Origin: Onchocerca volvulus | Taxonomy: Eukaryota > Nematoda > Chromadorea > Rhabditida > Onchocercidae | Length of the DNA stretch: 64,000 nucleotides | Assembly (NCBI GenBank): GCA_000499405.2 | Contig: HG738138.1 | Coordinates: forward strand, 18,701,753-18,765,752 | Direction: 5' to 3' | Position numbers and translations under genes: made by a program | Shown here: positions 12,821-24,923 of the stretch, in pieces | Position numbering within the stretch: position 1 is the stretch's first letter | How the letters are laid out: the number at the start of each line of letters is the position of its first letter | Notes under the pieces: model-generated | Seen by the model: the letters and a program-made list of their open reading frames with translations, nothing else | The model's database searches: none | What the model was told of the DNA's origin: nothing

Positions 12821-15675
12821 ATGAAAATTGTTTTCTATTTGGTAATATTTACACCTGCAATGGCCTTTCAATGTTTTCAGTGCAATAATGGAGTTGACGA
12901 GGATGATACTAAACCATGCATTGATCAGGTTACTCCTGTTTCACATTAACGTTGGGAAAATTAAAATATGGAAACTTCGAGATGACACTTTCCAAATTGT
13001 TTTTGAAAATGACTACAACAAGAATTTTTAATTTTATTTAAAAGCATTATGGATAATGCAAGTATATTAAGATTTCACGCAATATTTGATATTTCTTCAA
13101 TAAAACTTTACCAACTTGGCAAATTTGTCAATCTTGCCAGGAAACGAAATGTCCGAAGAATGCGAAAAGTTGTTCGACGATTTTGTATGTGTCTCAGCAA
13201 GATGATAAAATTCATATGCGGAAATTCTGTACAACTCCTGATACTTCTGTGTCGCAATACCTTCGCTTATTTCCCAATAGTGCCATGTGTCAAAACATTT
13301 TTACGGTATTTATCAATAAATTCTTCTAAATTTTAATAACTATCTTTCGTTTGCTCCGCAATTTTATTTGTAATTTACTGATATATTCAGAAAATTTCTT
13401 CAGAAAAAAGAAAATTTGGAAGTTTTGACAAATTTTTTTGAATGTCTAATGACATTGCAAAGTAATAGAATTCTAGGACTAGACTCAGAAAAAAGTGCGG
13501 ATGAAATTAGAATGCATTTTCGATAAAGTTAAGATATACGTGCGACATATATACTGATCGATCTTGACAAAATAAGTCTTTTTCTGTATTCAAAAAAGTA
13601 GAATTTAGAACCAAGAACACGTACGACACAAACCACTGATGGAAAGACGACGTCGTGAGGCGCTGCCACCAGCACCACCTCGACAATACGTACGTATGAA
13701 GGAAATTTTATAGGTTCACTCTGATTAGCATGATTTTGTTTAAGATGGAAGATTTGGCTATAATAGTGCTGAAGAATTATTTTGTTTCCCAAAATCGGAT
13801 CATTCTATTTGCCTAAATCAAAACGATGATAATTTGATTCATTAAAAATTCAATGCATTTTCTAAGCACCTACTGTAACAACAATTCGGCTATATAACTG
13901 AAAAATGAAATTCAAATTCGAATCCCATGGGCCATTCAAAATTCATCAAAGTTGAGAATTAACTATTAAAAGTTTGAATGACTCAAATCTTCTCGAAGCC
14001 ATATTTCTGGTCAAATCCTATATTAAGTTTCGAATTGCATCAAATAGAAAATTATAGATTTGAATATGTAAGCTAGAAGTTGGAACCATCACAATTTTAA
14101 TCAGTTTGAGTTTGCAGAAAAACAACTTATTGTGCATATGTACTACATCGTTATGCAATGGCAGCACTCACAGGGAAATCATCAATAGGATCATGCTTAA
14201 TTCAACAAGATACAATGTTGACATCGATTCATCGCTACAAGAATTGGATAATTGATACGATTACCATTATTTTCATAGACATTATCACCATAAGGATTTA
14301 CATGACTGATTTAATTTCAACTATTTTCAGTAGCGTTTATATTTCAGAATAAAATTTACTTGGATTCCCAGATAATAAAATTGACCTTTGTCTGCATCAC
14401 TTATTTCAAGATCCTCTAAATCTCGCCGAAATGTATTCACGGTGATTCAAAGAGACAAATCTCTTTCATGATTCTCGCATGTGATGATTCGAATTGTTTT
14501 CATCGACAATAACTAATTTCGATGTGAATGAATAAATATCAATTGACGACGTTAAATATGAGACATCTTTGATCGATATTTAACTGAATGAGACATTTGT
14601 TTAATGAATACTCGATACTTTACAGATATCCCCTGCAGCTTGTACATATTTTACGTGAGACCTAAAGACAATATGATTTTAAGAATGCAACTTAACATAC
14701 TATGCATTTGAAAATGCTGAGTTATAAACAGGAATTCATCTATTTCAATCTTAAAATGACAAGTGTTCCGAACATTTCCAAATCAAAAATTCTTCATTTC
14801 TTTTTCCAAAAGTCTTTCTGAATTCATTATGCCCTGTATTCATGAAAATATGCGAAATTTATGCGAATTTTTATTCGAAACGGAAATAAAATCAAATCAA
14901 CTTGATGAGAATAAACAGGTATTCATAAAGAGGAAACAATGAATGGTTTTAACACTTTTCTAATCTCGTAACATCAAACGAAAAATAAAGAAATTAGAAT
15001 AACATATAAAAATAACATAAAATTAGAAATAAATAAACAAATCTGGAAAGCCCAATTTCTTTCATCATTTTTCTGAAATAGAAAAAAGAAACAACAGAAA
15101 TATCAAAATATTTCTTGATCAACAGATCTTGCTGCCAACTGGTAACTAGACAGAAGAACGGGCAGAGATTCGTAAATGTGATAAAACGATACTTCTATCG
15201 TCGGTGATATCGAGAAATGAAGTAGGTTGAGATTCAGGGATTTGAGTAACGAATTCAGTATGAAAAGAAAGGAAACAAGAGAATCATATTATGAAAAGAA
15301 TGAAGGTCGGAAAAGGATTAAATTTACGAGTAACAGAAAAATCCATTCAATAAATTTAAATAAAGATGATTCGTGTAATAGTAAAAGAATATATCAAGAT
15401 GTTATTTAGGTTGTGCGATTCCCAAACAAGATAGTACCAAAATCATTTAAAAAACATAACCACAACAAAGATAAGCAAAATATTGGACACCATAATTTAA
15501 ATTTATTATGGAAAATTCCCGAAAATCAAAAAAAAAATTGTATATAATAAATATAAAATAAGCTATTACACCAAATTTCAAAAATCAATTTTTAGAGAAT
15601 GATGGAGAAGACAGAGCATGCGTCTGCGAATTTCGTTCAAATGCTCGTCACAGCAATGCAGTGTCCTTGTACTGA
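12821..15675 (+). CDS. Small secreted Ly6/uPAR-like cysteine-rich protein
   Basis: Model of 145 residues in four exons: 12821-12928, 13141-13305, 13609-13693, 15596-15675. The N-terminus (MKIVFYLVIFTPAMA) is a signal peptide, followed at once by FQCFQCNNG, the CxxC opening typical of Ly6/uPAR three-finger proteins. Exon 2 adds five of the spaced cysteines; the last exon ends with an ACVCEF motif shortly before the stop, resembling the terminal Cys-x-Cys of the fold, although the usual final Cys-Asn is missing. Exon 3 encodes a basic then proline-rich stretch (RRRREALPPAPPRQY), unusual for the family. Exons 1 and 2 are well supported; exons 3 and 4 rest on phase (using the GTATGA donor after 13693, not the GTACGT donor four bases earlier) and are less certain. 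The role is unknown; relatives are extracellular, often GPI-anchored or receptor-modulating, but no GPI signal is seen here. Confidence 0.6.
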
Positions 15676-16590
15676 AATCGTAGAGGTATTTTCCGACTAG
15701 CAATTTAACGGAGAAATTCAAATGTGATTGAAATTAAAAAAAAAAAAACTTGGTGTACAAGTCTTAAAACTTCAATACTTAATTTGAGCTACACTCACTG
15801 AATCAAATTCGATTCCGCACTTCAAAGTACCTGACTATTGTCTTCTTATTACCTACAAGGAACACTGCCTGATATAAATGCATTTAACAGAATAAAATAT
15901 AGTAATACATATATATATTTACTAGCACTCAATATATACAAATATCAATACCGCAATATAGAAAAGACCTAATTTTATACATTTGGACAAGAAATTTTCA
16001 GTGTCTGACAGCGACGTAGTAGTCAATACCGCTGCTGATGTCGCGCACAAAGCATGACAGATCGGAATATATGAAAATTGAAAGAAAATGATTATTTACA
16101 TTTTTTTGATTTATTCCGCCCCATTCTAATCGAATGTCTTAAGGACTTTATTCGGCTGTTAAATCATCAATTCGTTGTAAAATACCGATCAGTGTAACCA
16201 TACATTAATTTTGTGGAGTTTAATTCGTTCAAAACTTTTCTTTTTCTTTTTTTTAAAGGAAATTGAATCGAGCGCGGCGAAAAATTCCATCTCTATCCAA
16301 AATCCATCCATCACTATGTCGAGCAACTAAAGAGAAAAAAATACGGATAATATGATAAAAAAAGTGGAATGGCTTGAGTCAATGATGACAAAAATCTAGA
16401 GTATCTAAAGGAATTAAAATTCAAAAATCGTAAAGAATGGCGATTTAAATGAGACGGAATCAAATAACCCCTTTCCGGCTCAGGAGAAATAAACAAACTT
16501 TGCAGTTCAAAAATGTTAGAGAATCTGATATGAACATATTTCATTTCTAGCATTGATAATCTCACTAACAGCAAAATAAACACAATGCTT
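15676..16590. other. Short intergenic region between convergent genes
   Basis: It lies between the stop codons of the plus-strand Ly6-like gene and the minus-strand PP1-docking gene, so it holds both 3' UTRs. A run of TA-rich sequence at 15900-15960 and chance ORFs are the only contents. No further gene is supported. Confidence 0.45.
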
Positions 16591-19500
16591 TTAATCGGAA
16601 CCGATTCGCAGGATGTGTTTATGAATTTTTGCAGGCTCACAATAATCAGCCTTTTCGATCTGTTCTACTATTACAGGATCTTCCAAAACGCACGCAGCTA
16701 AATCACATTCAATCGCTGAAAACAGGAATCGATAATTTATTCATTGAAATCAGCAATCTTGAATTACGATTGGTTAACGTATATTGATCAGCAAAATCAA
16801 AAATAAATACGTCTAATGTACGTATATGGATTCATAGTAAATTTTCAGAAAATAATGTTAAACAAAAGCTTACGATCTGTTTCATCCTCTCCATTGCAAA
16901 TAGCGTAGTGCACCTAGAAACAATATTTCACAGCGAAAGATTATTTATCACAGAAATCTATTGTATTTCAAAAACGGAAAAACTGTTTCGGCATAGAATT
17001 ATCTCCAAAAATAGGAGGATGGCACATAAATAAAGAAATGGAATAGAAAAATGAATACTACAATTCCTTAATTAGAAAAAAAGAACTAAAAAAGTCTGCT
17101 GAATCTACCGTTTCAGAATTTGATCGATGTCGTGCTTCATCATCTGTTGAACTATCTTCCACTGCTAGCGCACCTTTCTTTTTCATTTTATTTTTTTGCT
17201 TCCGCTGATTCTTCTTTTTTTGACTTAAAATAGATGAATTGGGCCGAAATGATCGCTCCTGCACTAAACGTTCACTGAATGATACATGTTTCTTTCGCGG
17301 AGTACATCCTGTAATTGGAAATTAACATTTCTAAAAATTTGTTAAAATCTAAAGAAAAAAGTGTTAAAGTTCATCAGAAATACAAGAAAAACAAAAGATA
17401 GATTAAACAAACCAGCACTGTTTTGATTATCCATGTCTGCAATAACCAATTTCATTTCACCATCTTCATTATCTTGACATTCCGAAAATGATCTAAAATG
17501 TATTAACAGAAGTAAATAGTAACTCTAAAGAAAAACGCATTAATTGCAAATAATTAAACATATTGAGAAACATTACTATACTCGAAAATAGAAAAAAAAA
17601 AAGAAAGAAATGAAACCTTAAAAAACGTCCTGTAGTGATGTGTACCGGAATAGATTTTTTCAGGATACTTTTGAGACCAACTGTTGCGTTTATGCTTTCA
17701 CTTATTGATCGGCCACGTGGTATCACTTGTTGTTCGACGACTATACCCGAAATTAGAAAGTAATATATGCTTATTCTTTGCTTTTCTAAATAATTTCAAG
17801 ATGGAATGACAGATTAAGAGCTTGCAGTAACAACAATAAGACAAAGATAGGGACCGATTCACGACGTGATTTGGAAGTTCGAAGTAAAATTATGAATTCA
17901 AACCTTAAAAACAATCACTTATCATAAAAGAGGGCATTATTTACCGTACTGGAAAGGAGCATTATTGACTGAAATTGGTGAGCATCCAGGTGATGAGGCA
18001 GGTGAACTATTCGATGAACTGAGTGATGACATGCCCGAATCAGTGCTACCCACTGGACTGTTAAATCTGGAGAAATTTTAAGATCCATTTTTCTAACCGC
18101 AGTGAAGAAATTGTTGAGTAAATAATAATTAAGAGAGAATTGGATAACCAAAAAAAAGTATTTTTTATCATTTGAAGATGATCTGTGCTCTTTTCTTGGT
18201 GCCAATAAAAAAATATTATGTGGAGAAAATCTCATACAATCGCGTGCAAAATTACATCAATTAGAGGACGACTTTGCAAGAAAAAATTACTTTTCTAATA
18301 ATTGTTTTTAAGAAAAAATTCCGTGATTTTTGAAACTTTCTTGAAATCAAACAATTTGCAACAAATTATTTCTTTTCTGATGCATTATTAACAGAACGGA
18401 ATATGCTATTTCTGAAGTGATCTAAAGATTCCTTTAAACTTTAATCAACGTAAAATAAAGACTACTGCCAACTATAAGTTTTTGAACAGTTAATCAAAAT
18501 GAACATAATTTTAAATAATAAATTTGTTTAAAGATAATGAAATTCAACTCTTAGCCTCAATTACATCAATGAATGCATCATAAAAATCAACTGGACATAC
18601 CCTGTTATGAAACTAATTGTTGCTTCAGGAATGGGATGTTGCTGCTGATTACCAGAACTAACAATGACTTGTAACGGTGAAACAGCCGATTTAATAACTG
18701 AATCTGCTTTCTCGAATACATCAGAATTATTGTTCGAAGGTATTTTCGTGACTATTACAGCAGTGAAAGCTTTTTTTGCCATATTTCCCTATAAAATTTA
18801 ACGATTGACGCTAATTTAATTATCCATATATGACATATGAATTTGAATTATTATGGAAAGAATTAGTTGTATTGTGCTATTATATAGAACAACATGCGTC
18901 ATTTGTTATACATGAATAAAAATGAATTAAATTTACTTAAGCGTTGACCAACTTTTACGTTAGCAAATAATACCTTTGATATACCAACAGCTGACAATTA
19001 CGCATCCTATTCTTAATATTACGATTAGCTTTACCAGAACAAGCTATCTTGCAGCTCACTTCAGAAGATGTCGATATTACGCTTGCAAGCACAAAGGAAA
19101 CAAATGATTCATTATTTGGTGAAAATCAACGTAAAAAGATGGAATGAGAAATCACAAAAGGCAATTAAGGAAAGAAGAGCTAAATATCATCTCCAAGTTT
19201 GGAAATATACACAAGCTGTTGTCCCCCTAACTAGTACAAAAGAAGCAGAAAAAAAAAACAAAACGTGATGCAATAAGCAGCAAGGAGACCAATCATTCCA
19301 CTACTCATTTCTCAATATGATGAATTATTGCACCTGCTTGAATGTATCATCGTTCCGAAATGTTAAACGAAAAATTCGGAAAGCATTCGCTAAAATGTTC
19401 TGAATATTTTTCGGCAGAAAAAAGCCAATCAGTGGGAGAATGATCTTTTTCTGCTTCATGCTAAAAGTTGGTCCCTCAAATCAAAACTGACATGCCACCA

Positions 19501-21031
19501 ATGTTCCCTTCAACTCTTTTCTTTGCAAAAAAAAAAGGGAAAGAAAAAAGAAATCGCAAAAAGAAGCGGAGATGAACGGTAATTATACAGAAACTAAGGC
19601 CATCTGTCTAGCTGTTCAGAGATCGATGAGAAGGGTATGCTGTTTTGCTACGTGCTATCCTATGTTAGGCCTGCGAGAGGCATTCAGAGAGCACCGCGAA
19701 ATCATATGATAAGGAAATAACACGTGGAATAGAGAGAGTTCAGCACTCTTACTCTTATATTCATTTCGATAATCTCACCGTCAAGTTTTTATCTCCTGAA
19801 ATAATACTTCGAAGTATCAGGAGCGGCAGATCGTCAGATATGCAATTATCCCCAATGGTTTCCCCTCTAAGGTCGTGAAGTTCACTAACTAATGCTTTCT
19901 ACTATGATTCAAGAAAATTGGAAACAAATATTGAAGCATTACGAAGCAATCGTCGAGCATATTATATTGTTAACTTTCATATCAGGGAATGCTAAATAGA
20001 AAAGAACTGTCTTCAAAAAACGCGTGAAGAAAGCTGATACTCTCAACTTATCTAAGATCAGTGCTTCATCTAATAATTTTCTATCATTTTGCAACAACAT
20101 GCAAATTTCTCTCAGCCTTTCGCAAAACACCTTCGATGCCTTCAAGTCGTTTGCAGAGTAAAAGACAAAGAGAGAAGGGAGAGAGATAGAATATAAATGA
20201 TCAATTAATTTAACTTTCGATAAAGGATTAAGGATGCTTTTATTCATGCACTACTACTCTCGTTCAGCCAACCTTATAATGCGCTACTTCTGCAAAAATT
20301 GTCAGTTTCAAACTTAAGTGTCACTTTTCAATTCCAAAGGCATCAAAAGTTTCTTTTTCCTTTTAAACATCAGGATGAGACGAATAATCCGTAAAAGAGT
20401 ACATTTTATATAAGACAAACAAGCCAACTTATTGATTATGGAGAGATATGTTTACTTACATAAATGTCAATCAATCATCTGTCATTTTACAACAAATATT
20501 AATTGGTTTGAATGCTTTAACGTACCATCCAATGATTGAACAATGCGTACTATTACTATTCTTACAATCAAATGTTTATTTTTTTTCGCTTTTTAATATT
20601 TCATCTTTGATGCATCTAATAGATGAGAATATACTTTATGTATAAATTTCGTTTACTTCAACGATTATTCTCCATTCATTACTTACTGTTCGCAGTAGCA
20701 AGCATATGAAGCAGAGTAATAATGGATTCATGAAGACTTGAAAGTAATGCATGAAAATATGTAGACACCAACGCCTATAAAAAATATTTCCTCGAATTCA
20801 AAATATTTGGAATTAAATCTAAAAATTTACTTTTATTTGCACGCAAGCGCTTGTTTCATCTTGATGTAACATATGCAATATTCGACGATTCTTCGGAATG
20901 ACAGATTCTACTGATCGTTCACCATTACTACTCCGATTAATTACAGTTTGTTGTTGTCGATAAGAATATAATTTGATGCTGTCATCCAACTGTTGTCGTA
21001 AAGCTTGTAAATGTTCCTGAAGATCTGCCAT
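16591..21031 (-). CDS. Putative PP1-interacting protein with SILK and RVxF motifs
   Basis: Eight exons on the minus strand: 20831-21031, 18601-18788, 17945-18066, 17617-17740, 17413-17492, 17109-17308, 16874-16913, 16591-16715; 359 residues, all phases consistent. No enzyme domain. The N-terminus is Gln-rich and coiled-coil-like; residues 131-160 are Ser/Pro-rich. SILK at 195-198 and KHVSF at 245-249 match the SILK and RVxF docking motifs of protein phosphatase 1 regulators, in the order and spacing (about 50 residues) usual for proteins carrying both. A lysine-rich block at 269-283 (KKKNQRKQKNKMKKK) could be a nuclear signal; acidic SSTDDEA follows. The segment from the SILK motif through FRPNSSI to KKKNQRK recalls, from memory, the C-terminal tail of kintoun-type proteins, but the PIH domain of that family is absent. 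Function as a PP1 regulator is inferred from motifs only. Confidence 0.75.
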
Positions 21032-21034
21032 AAT

Positions 21035-21041
21035 CTGAAAA
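21035..21041 (-). promoter_or_regulatory. Splice acceptor 3 bp before ATG (likely spliced-leader site)
   Basis: On the minus strand TTTTCAG is followed by ATT and then the ATG of the PP1-docking gene. This suggests trans-splicing to a leader and supports the start, since no in-frame Met exon was found upstream. Confidence 0.55.
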
Positions 21042-23093
21042 TTAGAATCACTGTGGAAATAAACTCATTCTTGATTTCTGTTTCATGGATGTAGTGAAGT
21101 AAACAGATAATCGCGAATATATTACGAAACTTTGATGTTCGAAGAGCATAAATAAAGGCAAAAATTTTTAGAGGAAAAAATGTACATGAATATGCAAATA
21201 AATGAGTCAAATATAATATATGAACTGTTGGCAATAAATTGAATCAAAATATATTTAGTGTATGAAGGTATGTAACAACAACAACAATACCTCTCAGGTA
21301 GTTGATAAATCATATTTGAAATAGAAATGAATGAAGAAGAAGAAAGGAAACAAGATTCATCATCTTACGAAATGAGCGACACAAATGAAACACAATGTGC
21401 ATAGTGGATGAAATACAGCTGTCCACATATTAATTGGAATTCTTTCAACTTCTTGTTGATGCATATTTTCCTGAATGCAGCTATTAATGAATGATTCCTC
21501 CTAATTCAGAGATGTAATGTTCAGTCCAGCATCTCAGGCTTCTATATCACTCCTTCTTTAAAGCAATCAAAAAAAAGAGAAAAAAGGAAAAACTGGAGAA
21601 AAGAGGTCCATATCAAGGTAAATGAAGAGGGATAATATTGGCATCGAGAATACAATGTCTAATTTCACGAAAAGCTCTTTCCGCTTTGGTGAATATTTTC
21701 GAATAATATTTATTATAAGAAAACGGCCGTTCTATTAGTCTCTAATAGATTGTACGCATAAGAATGATTAGAATTGCAGGTTGATATTTTGAGAAAAAAT
21801 AGAGAAACCTGCACGGATGTTTTTTAATCTCAACAAATGAATCAGATGGGAAAAATCTGCAAGTTTACTTCGGGTAAGTAAACAAACCGAGTATTATCGA
21901 GAGATCTCAATCAAACAATGACATAAAAGAGAGAGCAGAAGAAGCATATTACTGATAAAACAACAACGACATCCATCTTTCTAAGGGTGCAATCCGGAAT
22001 ACTACATAAATGCTACAATGCCGCCCTCGAAATGTTACAACCATTCGATGTTTCTGCAACTCTGAAAAGCAACGACCCAAAGTAATACGGATTTTGTTCC
22101 AGGAAGAAACCATCATATAGATAGATGCATCATCGATTTTATCAATTCTAATAAAAGACGTCCGGTGGGCAAATGCATGCAACGAGCAGTGATTGAAGCA
22201 TGAAATTTCTCCTCACAGAATAATCAATGATCAAGGATGAATATTTGGATGAAAACATCCTATTGTATTGCACTGTCGCACACATTTCGAAATTTTCACA
22301 TTTAACAAATAAACAACGCGACTGATTCCTATCACCGAAAAATGGCGATTTTTCGTGCAAAAAAAAAGAAAAAAAGACGATAATCAAGGATCAAAAGTTT
22401 TGCATTATGAGTACTAATCAGAATACCAATCAAGAGAAAACAAGGAATAAAAATATAATGGTTTAGAGATTTCTTCTTTGAGTTCAAAATCCATTCCTTA
22501 TTAAACGAATGAACGGCATGATAATACCAGGCAAAACTGTGAATTAAATCAGATCCTTATCAAGTTGATCACTTATCTTACTTTTACTAAAGAAATATAT
22601 CTCATTCTTACAAGTCATCAGTGCACAAAAGAACGTGACATGAAAAAGTTAAACAGGTTATAATTCGCAAGGATGTATCGATTGTCACTACAATAAAAAA
22701 TGATCTGATAAAATGATATCTGCAAATAAATTATCTCTCAGTTTTAAACAACGAAAGAATAGAACCAAACTTCTGACCATAAAAATGAAAAATGACAAAG
22801 ATATCTGAAATATTGCATCATTTTCCCGTGAAATGTTGTGATCAGTAAAGAACGATTACCACGAAAATCATTGACAGTTCCATCAATATCACAACCACTA
22901 TTATCAAATTACTGCATTATTACCGATGCCATTTCGAAATTCGGAAAGGCAAAATCATCAATCAATCCTTCTTCAATTCCTCTCTTCCCGTTTCAATTCT
23001 CCAGAAAATTCGATTTAGTTACATAAGAGATTACAGGGCGGAGGGCATAGTTGTTTTGATGTTTAATCAATCAGCAACTTTTGCTGACTGCTT

Positions 23094-23103
23094 TGATTGA
23101 CAG
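23094..23103 (+). promoter_or_regulatory. Composite PBX/MEIS-type homeodomain site
   Basis: TGATTGACAG is an exact match to the composite site known for PBX with MEIS/PREP proteins (CEH-20 with UNC-62 in C. elegans). It lies about 2 kb upstream of the minus-strand PP1-docking gene. A 10-bp match may be chance; use is inferred. Confidence 0.3.
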
Positions 23104-24633
23104 CCGTACTCCAAGCATTTCTGGAGATGATAATGATGCTACTCGTACTGTACAGTACAATCGTATTGGAGTGAAAATTTTAAAATTGATGCAAGCTCGT
23201 GACTTTTACTCGCCTTCTAACTCTCCCATAAATATTGATCGCTTATAAGGAATTTCGATCTAAATTTATCTCTTCCATCTTGGCTCCTGTTCTCCTCATG
23301 AAAACTTCCACAAGAAATAGTACAAGATGCTCAAGCCACCTGCAAATTATTTCATGATGTTGCATCGATTCGATGATAACGAAACCATGAAAATACTATT
23401 ACCGTATAACTAATTATCAACGAAAAGCAACATTATTATTATAAAAAGAAATTGTGATAAGGTGTACTATAAAACAATTTCCATGTTTGGATAAAACGAA
23501 AAGTTCCAATGAAACACAAGTTCGGAAATATCAAATATAATTGTTCGGTGAATTTTGACAACCTTTCAAACAGCTCCGTTTTTGTCAAAAGCAAAAAAGC
23601 TTGTGCTTAACTAAAAGTAAACAGATTGATGGAAGCAAGATTTTCAGTTCTTATGTAGTCGCTAAGCAATAACAACAAATGAAATCAAAAATCAATTCTT
23701 AATGTTCTTTTCCTTCTTTCTTTCCTTTTTTTTTTGCTTTTGGTTTTGAAAATAATGTCGTTAAAAATGAGATATTACAAAAAAACAAGAAGAACTAAGC
23801 TTTCCAAAGTTAGCAATTAAACTGCTAAAATACTGCAATAGACATATGAAATTTGTATAATAATTCGGATGTAATTCGATATTAGCACTCTTTGAAGAAT
23901 ATGATGAAGGGCACTATGTAACATGGAATTCAATTTTTCAATAACCTTTTCTATGCTAAGTGCAAAAAGCGCTTACTTCCCCAGGTTTAGCAAATCGAAA
24001 TAAAGCCATCAAGATTAACTTTGACCTGTTACTGACAATATCATAGGGCGATTTTGCACTTACAGATGAGTGGAAAAAGTAAGAAATGATAATGCTTATC
24101 AACTTCATCAACTACGATGCTTTTTGATGGTTATGAGAAATGAGTGAAATTTTTGTCAGATAACTAGTTCCCTCTTGAGAACAATTATTGCATAGTAGAA
24201 GGATGAATGCCCTTGATGAAGATGATGATGGCATGAATTCCGCTTCCGGTATCGGTCTTACACCCTTCATCTCGAATTCATTCCCGACAGTTCTCAGTGA
24301 TTGAGTTATGTCTGAAGGACGAAATTATTTTAAATGCTGCAAAAACACGTAGAGATTATCTGTAAGAACCTTAAAAAACTCTACTAAATGAAATGAGTAA
24401 AATGAAGGAATAAAAAAAAAATTGGGCGAGAGAGATTTTTGCGAAGAACGGAAAGGGACGAATTTCAGGAGAAGTCTTTCTGCACATCGGATAATGGGTA
24501 GTGCTTGCCCGACTGTACCTTACTGACTGAGACTACCGAAATGAAGATTGAAACGAAGTGTGAAGGAGAATGAAGGTGAGATGAGGAACGATACCCAAAT
24601 GGACGGATCATCTGACAATGTGAACGGCACACC

Positions 24634-24663
24634 ATGCTATGCCATGCCATGCCATGCCATGCA
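24634..24663. repeat. ATGCC pentanucleotide tandem repeat
   Basis: Roughly five to six tandem ATGCC units, starting with one variant copy. Short and probably polymorphic. Confidence 0.8.
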
Positions 24664-24804
24664 TCAAGAAAAAACATTTCCCATTGCAAATTTTACTCAT
24701 CGCCCGTAAGGCTAAAGATCAATCGGTGTGGTTATTAGCAAAGTTGACCAACTAGGCTGAAAGTGTGCTTTTTTGCAGCTTAGCTCTTTGCTGTTGTCCA
24801 CGTC

Positions 24805-24818
24805 GCTCTCTCTCTCTG
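24805..24818. repeat. Short CT dinucleotide tract
   Basis: About seven CT units. The surrounding 150 bp is pyrimidine-rich on the plus strand, so GA-rich on the strand of the PP1-docking gene. Confidence 0.75.
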
Positions 24819-24896
24819 TCAACGAGACGTAGGGAGGAGAATTGGCTTTGACAATTGACAATTTGTACAGCTTTTATCCACTAGCTGTACACTTTT

Positions 24897-24923
24897 CTCC
24901 TCTCTCTCTCTCTCTCTCTCTCT
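24897..24923. repeat. CT dinucleotide microsatellite
   Basis: About thirteen CT units followed by a TTCC-rich pyrimidine run to about 24940. It may act as a GAGA-like promoter element of the minus-strand gene, but nothing in the sequence proves that. Confidence 0.85.

Noticed and set aside
15227..15409. 60-codon basic ORF on the plus strand
   Set aside because: Lies in the long last intron of the Ly6-like gene, Lys/Arg/Asn-rich as expected by chance in this DNA, with no motif.
16591..21031. Calling the PP1-docking protein kintoun/DNAAF2
   Set aside because: Only the tail is reminiscent; the defining PIH domain is absent and the comparison is from memory.
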